From assembly GCA_963819175.1 (NCBI GenBank), contig CAWFVJ010000019.1, positions 135,928-199,927 on the forward strand: a DNA stretch of 64,000 nucleotides, written 5' to 3'. The position numbers were made by a program, and so were the translations under genes. The notes beneath the pieces are model-generated. The model worked only from the letters and a program-made list of their open reading frames with translations, made no database searches and was not told where the DNA came from. This document shows positions 16,990 to 27,745 of this stretch, piece after piece (position 1 is the first letter of the stretch; each line of letters opens with the position of its first letter). Source of the stretch: CAWBRT01 sp963819175. GTDB lineage: Bacteria > Acidobacteriota > Terriglobia > Terriglobales > Acidobacteriaceae.

Positions 16990-17181
16990 GACATTTGCGT
17001 GCGGTCTAGGCGTTGGCGTCGACTTCCAAATTAATCAATCGTTACTTTAGATTATAACCTTTAACTTATTGATGTGTAACGATATTGTACGGCAAATAAA
17101 AAATTTAACCGCAGCTGTAGATCTCTGGTACAGAAATCGTCAATCTGCTACTTCACAAATACCCTGTAACAAACTGTAGAA

Positions 17182-17667
17182 TCACATCTTATAGCGACCA
17201 GTATCTTCGTCGTTCAGCCCTTCGAGCCACTTCCTCAACTCTTCACTGCTGGCCTTGTCGGAGGTCGCGCCGGCCACTTTGGAATTGCGCAACACCACAT
17301 CGTCAACGAAGATCGGGCAATCCATGCGCAGCGCCAGAGCCAGTGCGTCCGAGGGACGCGAGTCGATGCTGATCAGGTCGCCATTGCGTTCGGCCCAGAT
17401 GACGGCATAGAACGTGTCGTCGCGCAGGTCGGTCACAACCACCTTGCGCAGATGCGCCCCGAGTCCCATCAGGACGTTCTTCAACAGGTCATGCGTCATC
17501 GGTCGCGGAGTGCTAACCTTCTCTATCTCCAGAGCGATAGCATTGGCTTCGTAGACCCCAACCCAGATCGGAAGCACCACGTCACTGCCGACATCCTTCA
17601 GCACCACGATCGGCATATTGGTAGTCGGATCCATCATCAATCCGCGAATCTTCATCTCGACTTCCAT
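17182..17667 (-). CDS. Bifunctional nuclease (BFN/DUF151) family protein
   Basis: 161 residues from the ATG at 17667, which has AGGAGG 5 bases upstream. The family core is MPIVVLKDVGSDVVLPIWVG, EANAIALEIEKVSTPRPMTH, VVVTDLRDDTFYAVIWAERN and IDSRPSDALALALRMDCPIF (residues ~17-125). Plant and bacterial members show RNase/DNase activity; the bacterial role is unclear. It lies 90 bp downstream of miaB on the same strand, so the two may be co-transcribed, which would place it near RNA metabolism. The C-terminal tail (EELRKWLEGLNDEDTGRYKM) is usual for the group. Confidence 0.9.
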   Translation of the reverse strand: MEVEMKIRGLMMDPTTNMPIVVLKDVGSDVVLPIWVGVYEANAIALEIEKVSTPRPMTHDLLKNVLMGLGAHLRKVVVTDLRDDTFYAVIWAERNGDLISIDSRPSDALALALRMDCPIFVDDVVLRNSKVAGATSDKASSEELRKWLEGLNDEDTGRYKM

Positions 17668-17757
17668 GGAGCCTCCTGAGCAAAACCCGTCAAGCTGCGT
17701 GTAATCCCTTTGGATGCCCGAAGCCACATTAACGATCAAGACCCCGGCGGTCAAGCC

Positions 17758-19092
17758 TCAACGTATAATCTCGCCAACCAGACTGTTTGGCAGCGTGCGG
17801 GTAACCAGCACCCGCGCATAGTCCCCAAGAGCTGGCGCGACCGCTCCCGCCGGAACCGCAAAGTTCAAAGTCTTATTTTGCGATGTGCGGCCAATCAACT
17901 GTGCCCGTGCCACATTTGTGGCCTCAACCATAACTTCAATTATTTCCCCTAAGTGACTGCCAAATCGCACGATTTGTATCTCTCTTTGCTTTGTGTTCAA
18001 GGCTTGCAAGCGGCGCCACTTCTCGTCGTCCGGAATGCTGTCCGCGAACTTGAGAGAGGGAGTATTCGGGCGAGCGGAGTACTTAAAAGAAAAAATGCCG
18101 TCATAGCCGACCTCGTCGAGCAATGAAAGCGTCTCGTCAAATTCGGCCTCGGTCTCGCCGGGAAAGCCGACGATGACATCGGTGGTTATAGAAATCCGCC
18201 GATTCTTTGCGGCCCTGATCAGGGCAATGCGGTCGAGGTATTGCTCGCGCGTATATTCGCGAGACATGCTCGCCAGCACCCGGCTCGAACCGCTCTGGAC
18301 GGGCAAATGCACGTGATCGCAGAGCGTCGGAACGGAATCGATGGCCTCTACGATATCGCGGCTGAAATCTCGCGGATGTGAGGTTGTAAAGCGTACGCGA
18401 CGGATGCCGCGGATTTCGCCAATGGCAGTGAGCAATTCAGCAAAGCTCTTATTTTCAGAAGGATCGTGATAAGAGTTAACGTTTTGCCCGAGCAATTGGA
18501 TTTCCGTGTAGCCGGATTCCGCCATTCGCCGCGCCTCGTTCAGCACGGAGTCCGAAGTGCGGCTTCGTTCCTTTCCTCGCGTATAGGGCACTACGCAATA
18601 CGCGCAATACTTGTCGCAGCCTTCGATGATGGTGATGTATCCGCGATGCGGATTGGAGCGGGCGGTAAACTCGGTTTCAAAGGTCTCGCCACTCTGGCGG
18701 TCGTCGAGTCCGGTGGCGCGCTGCCCAGCCTCTATCTGTACCAGCATCTGCGGCAGATTACGGTAACTGGCGGAGCCGGCCACGAGCGAAACGTGGGGGG
18801 CACGTTCGAAAATCTTTTTCCCCTCTTGCTGGGCGACACAGCCAATTACAGCGAACTTCTTCCCCTGTGCCTGGAGCTTCTTGAAGTCGGCCAGACGGTG
18901 GAAAACCTTCTGCTCAGCCTTGTCGCGAATGGAGCAGGTATTGTAGAAGATCAGGTCGGCCCGTTCGACGGAATCAACTTGGCGGTATCCTTGGGAGATG
19001 AGCGTGCCAATGACCTTTTCGGAGTCGTGAACGTTCATCTGGCATCCGAATGTCTCGATAAAAAAGGTTTTCTGCCCCGAACTCACTGTCAA
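17758..19092 (-). CDS. miaB: tRNA-2-methylthio-N6-dimethylallyladenosine synthase
   Basis: Radical-SAM methylthiotransferase modifying A37 of tRNAs that read UNN codons. The 444-residue protein binds an auxiliary cluster through Cys17 (ETFGCQMN), Cys53 (NTCSIRDKAE) and Cys85 (VIGCVAQQEG). The radical-SAM cluster is at Cys159, Cys163 and Cys166 (EGCDKYCAYCVVPYTRG). The C-terminal TRAM domain is present (about residues 375-440). NTCSIRDKAEQKVFHRL favours MiaB over MtaB or RimO. Full length. Confidence 0.96.
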   Translation of the reverse strand: MTVSSGQKTFFIETFGCQMNVHDSEKVIGTLISQGYRQVDSVERADLIFYNTCSIRDKAEQKVFHRLADFKKLQAQGKKFAVIGCVAQQEGKKIFERAPHVSLVAGSASYRNLPQMLVQIEAGQRATGLDDRQSGETFETEFTARSNPHRGYITIIEGCDKYCAYCVVPYTRGKERSRTSDSVLNEARRMAESGYTEIQLLGQNVNSYHDPSENKSFAELLTAIGEIRGIRRVRFTTSHPRDFSRDIVEAIDSVPTLCDHVHLPVQSGSSRVLASMSREYTREQYLDRIALIRAAKNRRISITTDVIVGFPGETEAEFDETLSLLDEVGYDGIFSFKYSARPNTPSLKFADSIPDDEKWRRLQALNTKQREIQIVRFGSHLGEIIEVMVEATNVARAQLIGRTSQNKTLNFAVPAGAVAPALGDYARVLVTRTLPNSLVGEIIR

Positions 19093-19207
19093 TCCTTCTC
19101 TGGTAAGGCGTTGACCTCAAGTATAACCGACCCACCCGACCCGTGCTGGGACCGGCAATAACATTACAGGCACTGCGAGCATACCCGCCACCTTCCGCGA
19201 AAATCGA

Positions 19208-19245
19208 AGTCCCACATCTGCTAACCCGCGGCAGATGTGGGGCAC
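19208..19245. repeat. CACATCTGC/GCAGATGTG hairpin repeat
   Basis: CCCACATCTGCTAACCCGC then GGCAGATGTGGGGCACC: the same stem type as at 5972-6008, in the reverse orientation, between pdxT and miaB. Confidence 0.75.
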
Positions 19246-19281
19246 CAGCTCGTATGCGGGGGCGGACCTATCCGCGATCGC

Positions 19282-19854
19282 CTAGTTCCCTTCTCCGTTT
19301 TGCAGCAGATTGAGGAATGCCTGATGAACGCGCGTATCGCCGGAGAGCTCCGGGTGAAAAGTGGCGGCCATCTTCTTTCCCTGACGCACCAGCACGGGGT
19401 GGCCATCGCGTTCGGCCAGCACCTCAACGCCGGGGCCGGTGCGCTCGATGCGCGGAGCGCGGATGTAGACCTGCTCGATGGGGCCTCCCGGGAGCTTGAT
19501 GGGACCGCTGACAATGGTTGAATCGATCTGGCGTCCGTAGGCGTTGCGACGCACCGTGATGTCCATTGCGCCCAGTCCCTTTTGCGCTGGATTTTCGACC
19601 TCAGCGGCGAGCAGGATAGCCCCGGCGCAGGTTCCAAAAGCGGGCTTCGAGCGAACGAACTCGCCCAGCTTTTTAAAGCCTTCTTCGCCCAGCAAACGCA
19701 GAATGGTCGACGACTCGCCGCCAGGGAGGACTAGGCCGTCGATCTCGTCAAGTTGTTCAGGCTTGCGGACCAGTACAACCTCGGCGCCGAGCTCCTCAAG
19801 CCGCCGGCGATGCGCGTCGAAATCGCCCTGCAGGGCAAGCACGCCAACTTTCAT
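19282..19854 (-). CDS. pdxT: Pyridoxal 5'-phosphate synthase glutaminase subunit
   Basis: Class I glutamine amidotransferase that supplies ammonia to PdxS for PLP synthesis. The 190-residue protein has the nucleophile Cys76 (FGTCAGAILLA) and the His167/Glu169 pair (TFHPEL). Also present are LALQGDFDAH at the N-terminus and LVLPGGESST. PdxS is not in the window; in many genomes it is immediately upstream, but here there is a repeat region instead. Length normal. Confidence 0.95.
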   Translation of the reverse strand: MKVGVLALQGDFDAHRRRLEELGAEVVLVRKPEQLDEIDGLVLPGGESSTILRLLGEEGFKKLGEFVRSKPAFGTCAGAILLAAEVENPAQKGLGAMDITVRRNAYGRQIDSTIVSGPIKLPGGPIEQVYIRAPRIERTGPGVEVLAERDGHPVLVRQGKKMAATFHPELSGDTRVHQAFLNLLQNGEGN

Positions 19855-19895
19855 GCATTCATTTTAGCGCGGATAGTCAGGACATTTCAGATTGA

Positions 19896-20175
19896 AGTTG
19901 AGGCGTTGAGGCGGCGTCTGAGCCGCCTGCCGAAATTCTGAGCGAAGCGAAGGAACTCGTAACCCCAACACGTCGTGGGGCTGAGGTGCAGACAAAAGAT
20001 TTCATCGAAAAGCCCAGAGCCGCGCGGGGTCGAACAGCTTCATGGGATGCTTCGCTGCGCTCAGCATGACGCTCGTGAAGTGTGGTTTGATTGAGCGCAG
20101 CATTTCCGGACGGGAAATGAAGACGGAAGCAACTACCCCACCCTATCGCTGCGCGATAAGGATGGGGCACCCGCC
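19896..20175. repeat. Dispersed repeats upstream of pdxT
   Basis: 19896-19955 carries GTTGAGGCGTTGAGGCGGCG...GAGCCGCCTGCCGAAATTC followed by TGAGCGAAGCGAAGGA; the same composite occurs at 44725-44783, where it encodes the end of tadA. A complementary ATGCTTCGCTGCGCTCAGCA lies at 20046-20067. 20127-20175 is a CCCCACCCTATCGC/GCGATAAGGATGGGG hairpin. Confidence 0.75.
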
Positions 20176-20212
20176 GGACATTTCAGATTGAAAATTTCAG
20201 GTTTGCAGAAGC

Positions 20213-20248
20213 GAAGAGCCTAGGCATCGATTTGTGCATAGGCTCTTC
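20213..20248 (-). terminator. Perfect-arm hairpin after the Spy-like gene
   Basis: GAAGAGCCTA at 20213-20222 pairs with TAGGCTCTTC at 20239-20248 around a 16-base loop that itself holds GGCA/TGCA-like pairing. It lies 24 bp past the stop of the minus-strand Spy-like gene. There is no strong T tract, so it may be a processing or stability element rather than a classical terminator. Confidence 0.45.
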
Positions 20249-20271
20249 AGGCCGTTTAGCTTGGCAAAGTA

Positions 20272-20700
20272 CTAGCTGTTCGGGCTCTTATCCGACTGCT
20301 GTTTATGCTGCTCCATCTGCTGATGGTGCTGCTTCATCTGCGCGTGCAGTTGCTCGCGCTGTTCAGGGGTCAGCACCTGGAAGACCCGGCCGCGGGAAAA
20401 ACTACGGATACGGCGGACACGAGCCTGCTTCTGCGCGTCGGTCAGCGAGCTATCGTTCTTCACGGCCATAGCCCGCGCCCGCGCTTTCGCCCGGATGGCA
20501 TGGATCTGCGCCTTTTGCTGGTCCGTGAGGTTCAGTTGTTCCATACCGCGCATGTGGCCCTTGGCGGGCGCATTGGACTCGGTTGTCATCGGCATTTGCG
20601 CGGAGTTGCCGCCGGGTGCGTTCTGCGCGACGCCGGTCGCAAGCATCGCCATGGACAGCGCTCCGGCTGCCGAAATCGCCTTCAGTTGCTTCCAGTTCAT
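20272..20700 (-). CDS. Spy/CpxP-like periplasmic LTxxQ protein
   Basis: 142 residues from the ATG at 20700 (purine-rich AAGAGG upstream). Signal peptide ~1-26 (MNWKQLKAISAAGALSMAML...). The mature part has three LTxxQ-type motifs, LTDQQ, LTDAQ and LTPEQ, in a helical, basic context, followed by a His/Gln-rich end (QMKQHHQQMEQHKQQ) that could bind metal. Such proteins act as periplasmic chaperones or stress sensors; direct evidence for either role is lacking here. Monocistronic. Confidence 0.78.
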   Translation of the reverse strand: MNWKQLKAISAAGALSMAMLATGVAQNAPGGNSAQMPMTTESNAPAKGHMRGMEQLNLTDQQKAQIHAIRAKARARAMAVKNDSSLTDAQKQARVRRIRSFSRGRVFQVLTPEQREQLHAQMKQHHQQMEQHKQQSDKSPNS

Positions 20701-20814
20701 TACTCTTACCTCTTTCCTTTCGCTTCCTTGTAATATTGAAAACCCGGCGGGGGAAAAGAGTTTCGTGCGAGTTGCACGCCGCTCGCGCATAGGGGGAGCT
20801 GTCGTCGAAGCGAT

Positions 20815-20935
20815 GCGTGCAGGAACTACCCAGGTTAGCCAACGACGGGCGAACTTGGGGCACTCGGCACCCGGTGTTCGTAAAGAGGGGACTTAATTTC
20901 CCACATTAGCCAACTGCGGGCAAATGTGGGCCACC
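20815..20935. repeat. Two reversed hairpin repeats upstream of rdgB
   Basis: 20826-20868 is a reversed CCAGGTT/AACCTGG-type copy. 20900-20930 is a reversed CCCACATTAGCC/GGCAAATGTGGG copy. They fill the divergent gap between the Spy-like gene and rdgB. Confidence 0.8.
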
Positions 20936-20965
20936 GTCGACGTCTGCCGGTGATATGGGAGGGTG

Positions 20966-21577
20966 ATGAAGATACTGATTGCGTCTTCCAATTCGGGGAA
21001 GTTGCGAGATTTTGCAGGCGCGGCTTCCCTTTTCAAAGTCGAATTCGAGCTGATTCCCAACTTCAAGCAATTGCCGGAGGCGGTGGAGGACGGGGAAACA
21101 TTCGCCGAAAATGCCCGCAAGAAATCGGAGCACTACAGCCGCTGGGTTGCGGACCAGTTAGTGTTGGCCGATGATTCCGGGATCGAAGCCGACGCGCTCG
21201 GGGGAGCTCCGGGCGTTCACTCGGCCCGCTATGCCGCAATGGGCACGGCCGGCAACAGCAACGACGCAGCGAATAACGCCCGCCTGTTGCGCGAGCTGGC
21301 CGGAGTGGAGGACGCATGCCGCGGAGTGCGCTTCGTTTCCGTGATATCGGTGGCGAGGGACGGGCGCGAGGTTGCGAGTTTCAGAGGCGAAGTGCAAGGC
21401 GTGCTGCTGCGCGCTCCGCGTGGAAACAATGGATTCGGCTACGATCCTTTGTTCTGGTTTGCGCCGCTTTCAAAGACCTTTGCCGAACTTACGCCGGAGG
21501 AGAAGGCCGCAGTGAGCCACCGCGGCAACGCGATCAGACAATTTTTGGCTTGGTGCCAGACGCGTTCCGGTGAGTAA
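20966..21577 (+). CDS. rdgB: Non-canonical purine NTP pyrophosphatase (RdgB/HAM1)
   Basis: Hydrolyses dITP/ITP/XTP to monophosphates and so cleans the nucleotide pool. 203 residues from the ATG at 20966, preceded by GGGAGG; a GTG three bases earlier is possible. Motifs: IASSNSGKLRDF at the N-terminus, the catalytic Asp in VLADDSGIEADALGGAPGV, GNNGFGYDPLFW and SHRGNAIRQFL near the C-terminus. All family landmarks are present. Confidence 0.95.
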   Translation: MKILIASSNSGKLRDFAGAASLFKVEFELIPNFKQLPEAVEDGETFAENARKKSEHYSRWVADQLVLADDSGIEADALGGAPGVHSARYAAMGTAGNSNDAANNARLLRELAGVEDACRGVRFVSVISVARDGREVASFRGEVQGVLLRAPRGNNGFGYDPLFWFAPLSKTFAELTPEEKAAVSHRGNAIRQFLAWCQTRSGE

Positions 21578-21826
21578 TTCGCTGTTTGCTCCGGATTGGT
21601 GACGGAGCGCACGCTCTGGTACTTCATTCGCCACATGTAGAGGCGTAAAATCAGGTGTATAGGTTCGGCGTGCTCGTTCCCGCTGGAATGGGAGCACGGT
21701 TGTATTCGGCGTTTGAACAGGGTGAAGGATTTGAGCCGCCGCTTTCAAGTCTTGACGCGGAGCTCAGTCTTGAGGATAATCATCCCACTCTCATCACTAT
21801 AGTTCACTGCAATTGAGGAGTAATCT

Positions 21827-21997
21827 GTGGCATCACCAGTCGCAGCTAGTCAGGCTCGCATTCTCGCAGGCGTAGCGCCTTTGCGGGCGGGCGAGGGGAA
21901 ATTTTTTCTGTGGCACCGCTTGCGTTCGGTAACCGGAATCGGCGGCGCGTTTCTAGTCGAGCATTTCATTTCCAAATGCAATCTTTGTGTCGGCTAG
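21827..21997 (+). pseudogene. Truncated remnant of a second, different sdhC
   Basis: A 56-codon frame starts at GTG 21827 with a strong GAGGAG ribosome site at 21815-21820 and ends at TAG 21995. The translation GKFFLWHRLRSVTGI..GAFLVEHFIS is the N-terminus of the succinate dehydrogenase cytochrome b type I would expect in Acidobacteriota (RLHS-like motif, heme-helix start), after which homology stops. It is unlike the complete sdhC 30 bp downstream (which begins MQFLSSSVGRKVLMAITG). So this looks like the 5' end of a displaced native gene. Seen: frame, ribosome site, truncation. Inferred: origin. Confidence 0.6.
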
Positions 21998-22027
21998 CAA
22001 AATCATCAATGTAGGAAGGAAAGCGTC

Positions 22028-22693
22028 ATGCAATTCCTGTCGAGCAGTGTGGGACGTAAGGTGCTGATGGCGATCACGGGCTTTTTCATGTTGCTCTTCG
22101 TCACAGTGCACCTGATGGGGAACTCCTCGATCTTTATCGGCCCAAGCGCATTGAACACATACGCCGAGAAGTTGCACAGCCTGGGCATACTGGTCTGGAT
22201 GTTTCGCGTCTTCATGTTCCTGATGTTGGCGGTGCATGTTTATTTCGGCATCATCCTGACCCTGGAGAACAGTGCGGCGAACCCGTCGAAGTACGCCAAG
22301 AGTAGAAAGCTCAAGGCCACTTTCGCAGGTCGGACAATGATCTGGACGGGAGCCCTGATCCTCGCCTTCCTCGTCTACCACCTCCTGCAGTTTACGTTCC
22401 GCGTCACGCCGGACATTCTTCCGGCCGCGGTCGCCAACCGCCCCGGCGACGTTTACGAGATGCTGATCGGCAGCTTCCGGATCACCACTATCTCTTTGGT
22501 TTACGTGGCAGCCATGGTGACCTTATTCTTTCATTTGAGCCACGGGATCCAGAGTTTTTTCCAGACTGTCGGGTGCAGCAATGACAATACGCTTCCAAAG
22601 GTGACGATGGTCGGCAAGCTGATCAGCGTGCTTTTCCTGGTGGGTTACAGCGCCATACCGGTGTTCATCCTCGCCGGCATTTTGAAAAAATAG
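22028..22693 (+). CDS. sdhC: Succinate dehydrogenase / fumarate reductase cytochrome b subunit
   Basis: 221-residue di-heme type B cytochrome b membrane anchor with five predicted helices. Heme-ligand candidates are His in FVTVHLMGNSS, MLAVHVYFGI, LVYHLLQFTF and LFFHLSHGIQS. The N-terminal SSSVGRKVLMAITGFFMLLF is typical of the delta-proteobacterial/Bacteroidetes type B anchor. First gene of sdhCAB; sdhA begins 11 bp downstream. It passes electrons between the flavoprotein/iron-sulfur pair and quinone in the inner membrane. Confidence 0.93.
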   Translation: MQFLSSSVGRKVLMAITGFFMLLFVTVHLMGNSSIFIGPSALNTYAEKLHSLGILVWMFRVFMFLMLAVHVYFGIILTLENSAANPSKYAKSRKLKATFAGRTMIWTGALILAFLVYHLLQFTFRVTPDILPAAVANRPGDVYEMLIGSFRITTISLVYVAAMVTLFFHLSHGIQSFFQTVGCSNDNTLPKVTMVGKLISVLFLVGYSAIPVFILAGILKK

Positions 22694-22703
22694 GGGGTTC
22701 CAG

Positions 22704-24616
<1,913 letters not shown>

Positions 24617-24617
<1 letters not shown>

Positions 24618-25381
24618 TGAATGGACACAGCGAAGAACAGACGAAGACTCTGAATCTGATCGTCTGGAGGCAGGCGGGACCGGACAAACCTGGCCGCTTC
24701 GAAACCTATATCGCTAAAAACATAACCGACCACCATTCTTTCCTTGAGATGCTCGACGTGGTAAACGAGGAACTGATAAAGGAAGGCAAGGAGCCTATCG
24801 TCTTCGACCATGATTGCCGGGAAGGAATCTGCGGGGTCTGTTCGCAGGTCATCAACGGCGTCCCCCACGGCGGGCGCGAACGGACCACTGTCTGCCAGCT
24901 CCACATGCGGCTGTTCAAGGACGGCGACACGATCTACATCGAGCCGTGGCGCGCCAGAGCGTTCCCTATCATTAAAGACCTGATGGTGGACCGCGGCGCA
25001 CTCGACAGGATCATCCAAGCCGGCGGTTACACTTCCGTACATACAGGCGGGACCCCCGACGGCAACGCGATCCCCATCCCCAGGCCTGACGCCGAATACG
25101 CAATGGATGCGGCCGAATGCATCGGATGCGGGGCGTGCGTGGCGGCCTGCCCGAACGGCTCGGCAATGCTGTTCCTGGGGGCCAAAGTCTCCCAGTTAGC
25201 GGCTCTGCCGCAGGGGCAGGTCGAGGCGGCCGAACGGGTCGCCAACATGCTCAAGGAGATGGCAGACTGCGGCTTCGGAAACTGCTCCAACCACTACGAG
25301 TGCCAGGCAGCGTGCCCCAAGGGGATCAGTGTAAAGTTCATCGCCCGTCTTAACAGGGAGTACCTGAAGTCCCTATTTTGA
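24617..25381 (+). CDS. sdhB: Succinate dehydrogenase / fumarate reductase iron-sulfur subunit
   Basis: 254 residues with AAGGAG upstream. It carries the three clusters: [2Fe-2S] at CREGICGVCSQV plus a later Cys (TTVCQLH); [4Fe-4S] at CIGCGACVAACP; and [3Fe-4S] at CGFGNCSNHYECQAACPKGI. It completes the sdhCAB complex II with the two upstream genes. The C-terminus (LNREYLKSLF) matches the usual length. About 300 bp without a gene or clear terminator follow (25382-25677). Confidence 0.95.
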
Positions 25382-25677
25382 AGGATAGGTAGCATAAACT
25401 GTCGGCCGGTTATCAATTCTCTGACGGGATGACACCTCGGAGGGTAGTTGTTCAGCAGCCTGCTAAACCGTGTCGAGAGCGCCGACACCGACAAATTCCA
25501 TCTGCCGTCTACGCGGGGGCTCAGGCTTTAACCATAGTCGGCCTGAAATATATAACCTAAGAGCTATAAACTGTTCTGATTCGGGAGAAATTCAGGCCAA
25601 AATTTGCGCTTCCGGGTTACACTTCGAATTGAGCTTTCATCCAAAGATGTGGAAAACGCTGTATTAGGATACCGTCC

Positions 25678-26394
25678 TTGCGCTTATCGTCTCGATTCTT
25701 TTGCCGTTTTTTGATGTTTTTTTTGTGCGTCGTGGCTTCCACGAATCTCTTTGCCCTTCACAGCACCACTCAGGCGAAGCGGCACAAGGCAACTCGGCGC
25801 CACGTGCGTCGTGTCTACTGGAACCCAGTGCTCAAGGGCTCGCACGAGTCTATGATTCGGCAAAACGAGGTCATTGACGAGCTTCAACTGCCGCGCATTG
25901 CCAATGAAGAGGAGCTGCTGAGCCTGGAAGTCCGTGAGGAGTTGGTTCCAGTCAGTGATTCCCCCGCGCTGCGCGTCTCGCCGCGGCTGGATGTTACTCG
26001 CCGCTACTGCCGAAGATGGACGCGGCAGTTCGTCGAAGACATATCCGAAGCGTATTACCACCAATTCAACAAGCCGCTCTGGGTTACTTCGCTGGTTCGC
26101 ACGGTTGAGCAACAGCATCGACTGCGGCGGCACAACAGTAACGCGGCACCCGCCGAGGGCGATATCACCTCTTCTCATCTGGCTGGAATCGCGGTTGATT
26201 TCGGCAAGTCGCCGATGTTGCCTCGCGAACGGCGCTGGTTCGACCAGTACGTCTTGGAGTTGCAGCAGCAAGGATTAGTGGAGGCAGCGGAGGAGCGGCG
26301 GCAAGCTTGCTACCACATCATGGTTTCCGACAAGTACGAGGAGTGGGCTGCCAGTCGTAAGCTAGCGTCTGCATCGGCGCAAGGAACCCAATGA
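25678..26394 (+). CDS. DUF5715 exported protein with peptidase-M15-like signature
   Basis: 238 residues from a TTG start with AGGA upstream (an ATG at 25714 is possible). A hydrophobic export signal (FLMFFLCVVASTNLFA) is followed by a basic linker. The core (residues ~110-225) contains WVTSLVRTVEQQHRLRRHNS, SSHLAGIAVDF and CYHIMV, spaced like the SxHxxGxAxD / HxH zinc motifs of D-Ala-D-Ala carboxypeptidase (M15) folds, which points to a cell-wall role. Family name from memory; catalytic activity not shown. Followed by a strong terminator. Confidence 0.75.
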   Translation: MRLSSRFFCRFLMFFLCVVASTNLFALHSTTQAKRHKATRRHVRRVYWNPVLKGSHESMIRQNEVIDELQLPRIANEEELLSLEVREELVPVSDSPALRVSPRLDVTRRYCRRWTRQFVEDISEAYYHQFNKPLWVTSLVRTVEQQHRLRRHNSNAAPAEGDITSSHLAGIAVDFGKSPMLPRERRWFDQYVLELQQQGLVEAAEERRQACYHIMVSDKYEEWAASRKLASASAQGTQ

Positions 26395-26413
26395 GCGCAT
26401 AATTTTCCCGATC

Positions 26414-26444
26414 AGGCGATGCGTCACGCATCGCCTTTGTCTTT
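26414..26444 (+). terminator. Rho-independent terminator
   Basis: Stem GGCGATGCG (26415-26423), loop TCA, stem CGCATCGCC (26427-26435), then TTTGTCTTTT. It ends transcription of the DUF5715 gene, 20 bp after its stop. Confidence 0.88.
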
Positions 26445-27319
26445 TGGAGCGCTTCCCGAGATGCTGTATCCGGAAATCAACGTCATTTCGAGCGAGCGCC
26501 GTGTTTTGGCGCGAGTCGAGAAATCTTGAGGTTTGCCGAAAACACAAGATCCCTCCACTCCGCGCTTGAATAGCTTGTTGCTTATCGAGTGCAATCGGGT
26601 ACGCAGCTTGGCTGCTCCGGCCTGCGGGCGCTAGGCGCTCCGGTCGGGATGACGCCTTTCGGGAACACCGGATATAGCAACTGAGGAACCGCTATGGCCC
26701 CTCGGGGCATAATCCATGCCACCCGATCCCGGCCCGGAATTATACTGACTGACTCGGCTGACACTCACACAGGTCCACAGTCATGTTCTTGAAAACAATA
26801 TAAATATATGAAAATAAAGAATTAAATACAGAATGTATTAAAGGTAAGATCGCGGCAGAGAATGTGCTAATTGCGGCATACATTCACGTAAACTTTCACA
26901 CAATCAAGTTCGGCAGGCGGTGCGAGGTTCACTTGCGGCCTCGACCTCCGCGCAGTTCAAGTCCGCGCAGCCTCTCCAAGCCTTCCAAATCAACTGGCCA
27001 GCGCCGCGCGACTTTTGTCACCTACGCGGGCTGTCGCGGCGACTACGCCTTCTATCATCTCTTAAACCGCACCGTGGTTTTTTGACCTTCCCCGTTGGCT
27101 TTGCTTGCGGTTTTTCTTCCACTAGTCGCCAAAAGTACCAAGTAGTAATCACAAACATCATTTCTAGCGGCTTTTACGCTCGTTTTTGCGGCCATGCATC
27201 ACACATTATCAACAGGCAATAATTTATTTTCGCTAGCGCGTCAGCCATTTGCGAGTAACCACGAAAGTTATGCACAGGCAAAACCGTCGTTCAATTTTGC
27301 GAGCAGCACACGGCCCGCC
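26445..27319. other. Long gene-poor stretch with an AT-rich core
   Basis: No convincing gene. 26485-26560 holds dispersed-repeat sequence (ACACAAGATCCCTCCACT). 26585-26650 has GGGTACGCAGCTTGGCTGCT, repeated in inverse orientation at 32262-32295. 26785-26840 is a strongly AT-rich run (AATATAAATATATGAAAATA), unusual for this chromosome. 27030-27260 reads like non-coding filler with several TTGCGG/GTTTTT runs. It lies downstream of the excisionase-like gene and may be decayed mobile-element DNA. Confidence 0.5.
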
Positions 27320-27541
27320 TTAGCGATTCGTCATGCGAGAAATCACCCGATTAAACACACTTCGAGGAATGCGAAACTGCCGATAGCGGCGCTGCCCACG
27401 CTTGGTTTCCGGGTTGCCTATGACAATGACATCGCGTTCATCTGCAAATATTTTGGTCGCCACATGGCGATCAACGCGCAGCATTTTGGCGATTTCAGGG
27501 ACAGTTAGTACCTTGTCTGTTTCGAGTGGTATTGGTGACAC
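27320..27541 (-). CDS. Excisionase-like helix-turn-helix protein
   Basis: 73 residues. VLTVPEIAKMLRVDRHVATKIFADERDVI is a MerR/excisionase-type (HTH_17) winged helix; a basic end follows (RQFRIPRSVFNRVISR). Such small proteins set the direction of recombination by tyrosine integrases, and an integrase gene lies 204 bp upstream on the same strand. A role as a plain regulator is the alternative. Confidence 0.72.
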   Translation of the reverse strand: MSPIPLETDKVLTVPEIAKMLRVDRHVATKIFADERDVIVIGNPETKRGQRRYRQFRIPRSVFNRVISRMTNR

Positions 27542-27745
27542 AGGAATGGCTCCCTACAGTGTGTAAAGTGGAAGCCCTATCAGTCAATGACTAGAGGAGG
27601 GGTGTTATTCCAACGTCGCTTCCTGTTGGCTTGGTGTCGTTTAGCGGGATACCAAGCCCGACGCTGGCTTTCAATCCGTACTTAGACGGTGATAACAGAA
27701 TAGCAGGAATTGCTGAGACTGTCAAGCTGCACTAGTCCATTTCCT

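Noticed and set aside
26864..27508. Several short plus-strand open frames in the AT-rich stretch
   Set aside because: No ribosome sites, no conserved-looking segments, and the last ones are antisense to the excisionase-like gene.
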